In this document: piece by piece, positions 5,949-8,729 of the stretch | How the letters are laid out: each line of letters begins with the position of its first letter | How positions within the stretch are numbered: the stretch's first letter is position 1 | Origin: an uncultured Succinatimonas sp. | GTDB lineage: Bacteria > Pseudomonadota > Gammaproteobacteria > Enterobacterales > Succinivibrionaceae | Reading direction: 5' to 3' | Assembly (NCBI GenBank): GCA_905201175.1 | Contig: CAJKNC010000066.1 | Location: 1-8,729, forward strand | DNA: 8,729 nucleotides | Position numbers and translations under genes: made by a program | Notes under the pieces: model-generated | Seen by the model: the letters and a program-made list of their open reading frames with translations, nothing else | Told to the model about the DNA's origin: nothing | Databases searched by the model: none

Positions 5949-6659
5949 CTAGAATGAAGAAATTGAAGCGTTGATTTTTTCTAAAGCCAGCTGCGGATCG
6001 GCAGCTTTAGTGATAGGACGCCCGATAACTAAGTAATCAGCACCAGCCTGCAAGGCTTTAATCGGGGTCATAATGCGTTTCTGATCGCCAATATCTGAGC
6101 CTTCAGGCCGAATTCCTGGAGTTACGCAGACAAACGGCGCAGCTACTGCAGCTTTTATTGCGGTGGCTTCCTGGGCTGAGGATACTACGCCATCAAGACC
6201 GCTATCTTTTGCAAGCTTTGCCAGACGCAGAACCTGATCGATTGGCTCCAAATCAAGACCAATGCCTGCAAGCTGCTCTCTATCCATAGAAGTCAGCACT
6301 GTAACGCCTATCAGCAAAGGCTTTTTCTCAAATTTAGCCAAAGCCTCAGCTGCAGTACGCATCATTACCATGCCGCCGCTTGCATGCACATTAACCATCC
6401 AAACCCCTAAACGGGCCGCAGCCTCGCAGGCACGCGCTACAGTATTGGGAATATCATGAAACTTAAGATCTAAAAAAATCTCAAAGTTCTTGCTGATAAG
6501 CTTTTCCACAAATTGAGGACCTGCAGTAGTGAACAGCTCATTGCCTACCTTTAAGCGACAGGATTTTGGATCTACCCGTGATACAAACTTTAAAGCATCG
6601 CTTTCATTGTCATAATCTAAAGCAACAATGATCTTAGGATCAGTCATTTTAATCTCCAT
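5949..6659 (-). CDS. pyrF: Orotidine 5'-phosphate decarboxylase
   Basis: PyrF decarboxylates orotidine 5'-phosphate to UMP, the final step of de novo pyrimidine synthesis, as a cytoplasmic homodimer. The catalytic signature DLKFHDIPNT covers residues 64-73 and contains the Asp-x-Lys-x-x-Asp set (Asp64, Lys66, Asp69). Asp15 (VALDYDN) and Lys37 complete the active site. TPGIRP (180-185) and GRPIT (213-217) bind the phosphate. Length, about 236 residues, is close to the E. coli enzyme (245). Two starts are possible. Met1 overlaps the end of lapB by 11 bases and has AGGTGG six bases upstream. Met5 (6645-6647) has GGAG six bases upstream and begins one base after the lapB stop. Either gives a complete enzyme. 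Tight coupling to lapB is clear, and a strong terminator follows directly. Confidence 0.97.
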   Translation of the reverse strand: MEIKMTDPKIIVALDYDNESDALKFVSRVDPKSCRLKVGNELFTTAGPQFVEKLISKNFEIFLDLKFHDIPNTVARACEAAARLGVWMVNVHASGGMVMMRTAAEALAKFEKKPLLIGVTVLTSMDREQLAGIGLDLEPIDQVLRLAKLAKDSGLDGVVSSAQEATAIKAAVAAPFVCVTPGIRPEGSDIGDQKRIMTPIKALQAGADYLVIGRPITKAADPQLALEKINASISSF

Positions 6660-7812
6660 CTAAGCCCACCTTTGGTCTTAAGCTCTCCCAGCGCTTACAG
6701 CTCGGACACTGCCAAAAAAGCATTTTGCTTTCAAAACCGCAATGTGGGCAGGTGTAAATATAATTAGCAGCAATTTGCGCATCCACAAGACTTTTTAACT
6801 GCAAAATTGCTTGATTTGCTGAAGGTTCTCCTTCTTTAGAGCGCAGTCCCATCAGAGCTGAAAATAGCTTAAGATTAGGCTTTTCCTTAATAAAGGATAA
6901 CAGCAAATTCTCTGCATCCACAGTTCCTGAATCTAACGCCACAATGCGCACAAGCTCAACCATAGCTGCTGCCGAATGCGTAGAATTTACCAGACTTTCC
7001 AAAGCAAAACGATAATTAGGATCTGCTTTATTCGGAAAGCACTCATAAATTAAATGCAGACAGGTTATGCCGTAATGCGAATCAAAGGCAGTCACTTCCT
7101 TGACTAAGGCATAGGCATCATGGAGCTTATTCTGCCTTATGTATAAAGCAGCAAGCTCAAGACGAGCACGTATCGATTCAGGGAAAATCTCTATAGCATA
7201 AAGATATGCCTTAACCGCCTCATCATACTGCTGAGTCATATTCAAATGCGAAGCTTTTTCGCAGTAATACTGACCTAACATGCGCAGGCCTTTAGCCCCT
7301 AAAGCATCACGATAAGCCAGAGCTACTTCGATAGCCCGATTGAAATCCTGCTCACGTTCATATACTTTTAATAAAAGCTTAGCTGCAAACACGCGCTGAC
7401 GCGGAATCTCTACAGCCTTAAGCAGGATCTGCTCAGCTCTGTCTAAAAGACCGGCAGAGAGAAAATCACAGGCTAACTCTAATTGAGCTGTTTCTCTTTC
7501 ACTGTCATCAATGCTTTCGTCATTTACCATACGCTCATGCAGAGAGATGGCCTTATCAACCTCACCGCGCGTACGGAAAAGATTGCCTAAAGCTAAGGAT
7601 GATTCAAAGGAAGGATCTTGCTCCTTAAGACAAGCAATAAAACGATCAACTGCTTTATCATCCTGCTTATTTAGTAAATACTCAACGCCTCGCAAATAGT
7701 TATGATTTTGCTGATTGCGAGTATTCTCCTGCTTATTGCGAGCTGAGCTGCGTCCCATATAATATCCGTAAAACGCAGCCACTGGAAGAAGTAGAAAAAG
7801 CAGTTCAAACAT
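6649..7812 (-). CDS. lapB: LPS assembly regulator LapB (YciM)
   Basis: LapB is an inner-membrane-anchored cytoplasmic protein. In E. coli it binds the protease FtsH and the PbgA/YejM protein to set degradation of LpxC, and so the rate of lipopolysaccharide synthesis. The 387-residue length is nearly that of E. coli LapB (389). Residues 2-18 form the N-terminal membrane anchor, followed by basic residues. Residues 40 to about 340 are helical TPR-type repeats. The C terminus has the rubredoxin-like metal knuckle with Cys355, Cys358, Cys369 and Cys372 (CPHC and CPSC). It starts 10 bases after the lapA stop without a strong ribosome-binding site, suggesting coupled translation. Its presence implies that the organism makes regulated LPS. 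Confidence 0.97.
   Translation of the reverse strand: MFELLFLLLPVAAFYGYYMGRSSARNKQENTRNQQNHNYLRGVEYLLNKQDDKAVDRFIACLKEQDPSFESSLALGNLFRTRGEVDKAISLHERMVNDESIDDSERETAQLELACDFLSAGLLDRAEQILLKAVEIPRQRVFAAKLLLKVYEREQDFNRAIEVALAYRDALGAKGLRMLGQYYCEKASHLNMTQQYDEAVKAYLYAIEIFPESIRARLELAALYIRQNKLHDAYALVKEVTAFDSHYGITCLHLIYECFPNKADPNYRFALESLVNSTHSAAAMVELVRIVALDSGTVDAENLLLSFIKEKPNLKLFSALMGLRSKEGEPSANQAILQLKSLVDAQIAANYIYTCPHCGFESKMLFWQCPSCKRWESLRPKVGLDGD
6654..6657 (-). promoter_or_regulatory. Ribosome-binding site favouring the second pyrF ATG
   Basis: GGAG overlaps the first pyrF ATG and stands six bases before the second ATG at 6645-6647. If used, pyrF is 232 residues long and the lapB and pyrF frames are separated by one base instead of overlapping. 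The competing AGGTGG ahead of the first ATG leaves the choice open. Confidence 0.45.
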
Positions 7813-7822
7813 TTAAACTGAC

Positions 7823-8140
7823 TTAGGCCTGAGCAGTTGGCAGAGCTTCTTGCTCTTTTTTAGAGGACTGCTCTTTCTTTAATTCCTCCTTACGCATTTT
7901 AGATAAGGATGAACGGGCAGAACGAGCACGATTCCAATACTTCAAAATTAAAAGTAATGAACCTAGCAATCCTAAAATAAAGCCAAAAACAACGCCTACA
8001 ACTAAAACAGTTGCCAAGGAAACATCGGCTTTAACAATTAAGAAATCAAAAAACACCTTACCATCGTTAGCTGAACCTATTGCTAAGCCAAAAGATACCA
8101 GCACAACAATAACAATAAAATTAATCCAAAATTTAAGCAT
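7823..8140 (-). CDS. lapA: LPS assembly protein LapA (DUF1049)
   Basis: LapA is a small inner-membrane protein cotranscribed with lapB and linked in E. coli to LPS assembly and control of LpxC. At 105 residues it is close to the E. coli length (102). Two membrane segments are visible, at about residues 4-22 and 42-67. The second is followed by a cytoplasmic tail that is strongly charged (Lys, Glu, Arg at 71-97) and probably a coiled coil. GAGGGG precedes the ATG by 11 bases, slightly long but usable. The position between ihfB and lapB is the conserved gammaproteobacterial order and supports the call. Confidence 0.93.
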   Translation of the reverse strand: MLKFWINFIVIVVLVSFGLAIGSANDGKVFFDFLIVKADVSLATVLVVGVVFGFILGLLGSLLLILKYWNRARSARSSLSKMRKEELKKEQSSKKEQEALPTAQA

Positions 8141-8215
8141 TTATCAGTTTACCCCTCATGGCGATACATCATGATAACATATCACCCAAGAAGATACACT
8201 CCTATATATTCAGCC

Positions 8216-8503
8216 TTAGGCATTTTTACCATTTACGCTATTGCGTAAAGCAACACCAGGCTTAAAATGAACTACACGGCGCTTATCCAAATTGACAGGC
8301 TCGCCTGTTTTAGGATTATGTGCTATGCGAGGCTCTCTTACACGAATTTCAAAACTGCCGAAGCCGCGGATCTCAATTCTCTCGCCAGCGGCTAAAGTTT
8401 CGATCATAACTTCAAAAATTTCTCTGACAGCGGCATCAATACTCTTTGGATTTTGAGTAGGAAATTGCATTGCCAGCATATCAATTAGTTCAGCTCGAGT
8501 CAT
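8216..8503 (-). CDS. ihfB: Integration host factor subunit beta
   Basis: IHF beta pairs with IHF alpha (ihfA, not in this window) to bind and sharply bend DNA in the nucleoid, with roles in transcription, replication and recombination. The 95-residue protein has the full HU/IHF fold: helical N terminus (1-40), RGFGSF at 46-51, the DNA-contacting arm with NPKTGE at 63-68 and its intercalating proline (Pro64), then HFKPG at 79-83. Protein sequence alone could also fit HU. The lapA-lapB neighbourhood downstream is the conserved setting of ihfB and decides the name. The start is supported by GGGAG seven bases upstream. The usual upstream neighbour, rpsA, would lie beyond the right edge. Confidence 0.93.
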   Translation of the reverse strand: MTRAELIDMLAMQFPTQNPKSIDAAVREIFEVMIETLAAGERIEIRGFGSFEIRVREPRIAHNPKTGEPVNLDKRRVVHFKPGVALRNSVNGKNA

Positions 8504-8518
8504 CTTTAAGCTCCCAAG

Positions 8519-8544
8519 AAAAAAATTCTACTAAATAGAATTTT
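8519..8544 (-). promoter_or_regulatory. Leader hairpin directly before the ihfB ribosome-binding site
   Basis: AAAATTCTA (8522-8530) and TAGAATTTT (8536-8544) are perfect nine-base inverted copies around a five-base loop. On the minus strand the stem passes into a run of seven T and then the GGGAG ribosome-binding site. Only one pair is G/C, so it is a weak stem. It could reduce transcription into ihfB or shape access to the ribosome-binding site. Confidence 0.35.
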
Positions 8545-8598
8545 AACTAATAATAAAGAATAAAGCTGAATAAAATTCTTAAAAATCAGATCTTAAGC

Positions 8599-8611
8599 CA
8601 AAAATTTGATA
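8599..8611 (-). promoter_or_regulatory. Consensus-matching IHF binding site upstream of ihfB
   Basis: The minus strand reads TATCAAATTTTTG, a full match to the IHF consensus WATCAANNNNTTR, with an A/T tract beside it (8611-8620) as in strong sites. It lies about 95-108 bases before the ihfB start codon. IHF genes in E. coli are repressed by IHF, so autoregulation is a reasonable inference. In sequence this AT-rich about one chance match in the window would not be surprising; its location is what gives it weight. Confidence 0.35.
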
Positions 8612-8663
8612 AAAAATTTTCTCCGATCACAAAATAAATACAGCACTAGTGACTTTTAAAAAT

Positions 8664-8729
8664 AAAAAAACGGCCCCCAAATAGTATGGCCCCAGAAATT
8701 GATCACTTAAGTTTCTAGGTCATACTAAC
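8664..8729 (-). repeat. Imperfect inverted repeat and terminator-like structure at right edge
   Basis: TAGTATGGCCCCAGAAA (8682-8698) and TTTCTAGGTCATACTA (8712-8727) are imperfect inverted copies around a 13-base loop, with one mismatch-type difference and one extra base. Overlapping this, GGCC at 8672-8675 and 8688-8691 could pair, and on the minus strand this second stem leads into seven T (8670-8664). The simplest reading is the terminator of a gene to the right transcribed leftwards, possibly rpsA. The G/C-rich blocks and long arms would also suit the end of a mobile or repeated element. No coding sequence reaches the window edge in any minus-strand frame. Confidence 0.4.

Noticed and set aside
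6262..7699. Plus-strand open frames within pyrF and lapB
   Set aside because: Both are antisense to complete, motif-bearing genes and have no start context or recognisable content.
8216..8503. HU instead of IHF beta
   Set aside because: The protein motifs are shared across the family, but the directly following lapA-lapB-pyrF genes are the conserved setting of ihfB.
8504..8729. 3' end of rpsA expected upstream of ihfB
   Set aside because: Minus-strand frames from the right edge hit stop codons within a few codons and show no S1 C-terminal sequence, so rpsA, if present, lies outside the window.
1..8729. CRISPR array, tRNA, rRNA or toxin-antitoxin pair
   Set aside because: I saw no regularly spaced repeats, no cloverleaf or rRNA core sequence, and no pair of small overlapping genes. 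The only small orphan gene is single and separated by its own terminator.

Overview
The window looks like a piece of chromosome from an AT-rich gammaproteobacterium. It holds gammaproteobacterial-type housekeeping genes (ihfB, lapA, lapB, pyrF, sixA, prmB, aroC), and two gene blocks keep an order known from Escherichia coli: ihfB-lapA-lapB-pyrF, and sixA close to prmB-aroC. The AT-rich intergenic DNA together with divergent but complete housekeeping proteins would suit a host-associated anaerobe such as the Succinivibrionaceae (Aeromonadales). That placement is a guess; the class-level placement is firm. Every gene I can support lies on the minus strand, so transcription runs from the right end to the left end.

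Layout in the direction of transcription. (1) 8729-8504: AT-rich DNA with a terminator-like/inverted-repeat structure at the edge, a consensus-like IHF site and a leader hairpin. (2) 8503-5949: ihfB (DNA-bending protein IHF beta), lapA and lapB (inner-membrane proteins that control LpxC and LPS synthesis) and pyrF (last step of UMP synthesis), packed tightly and closed by a strong perfect-stem terminator at 5898-5941. (3) 5743-5282: sixA, a phosphohistidine phosphatase, monocistronic with weak structures on both sides. (4) 5129-4875: an unrecognised 84-residue basic protein with its own candidate promoter and a clear terminator. (5) 4612-1725: prmB (methyltransferase for ribosomal protein L3), aroC (chorismate synthase) and a short-chain dehydrogenase whose reading frames overlap one into the next. 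They are served by a near-ideal sigma-70-type promoter at 4724-4752, with a terminator-like hairpin in the leader. (6) 1724-1153: a long gene-free stretch with several hairpins. (7) 1152-316: an unrecognised secreted or lipid-anchored alpha-helical protein with four cysteines. (8) 315-1: gene-free DNA with a terminator-like hairpin and a palindrome.

The genes do not form one pathway. They serve nucleoid structure, envelope LPS homeostasis, pyrimidine and aromatic biosynthesis, ribosome modification and phosphorelay control. I see no mobile element that I can name, no CRISPR array, no RNA gene and no obvious new multi-gene system. The most interesting items are the possible attenuator ahead of prmB-aroC, the two orphan proteins, the dehydrogenase started inside aroC, and the IHF-like site upstream of ihfB.
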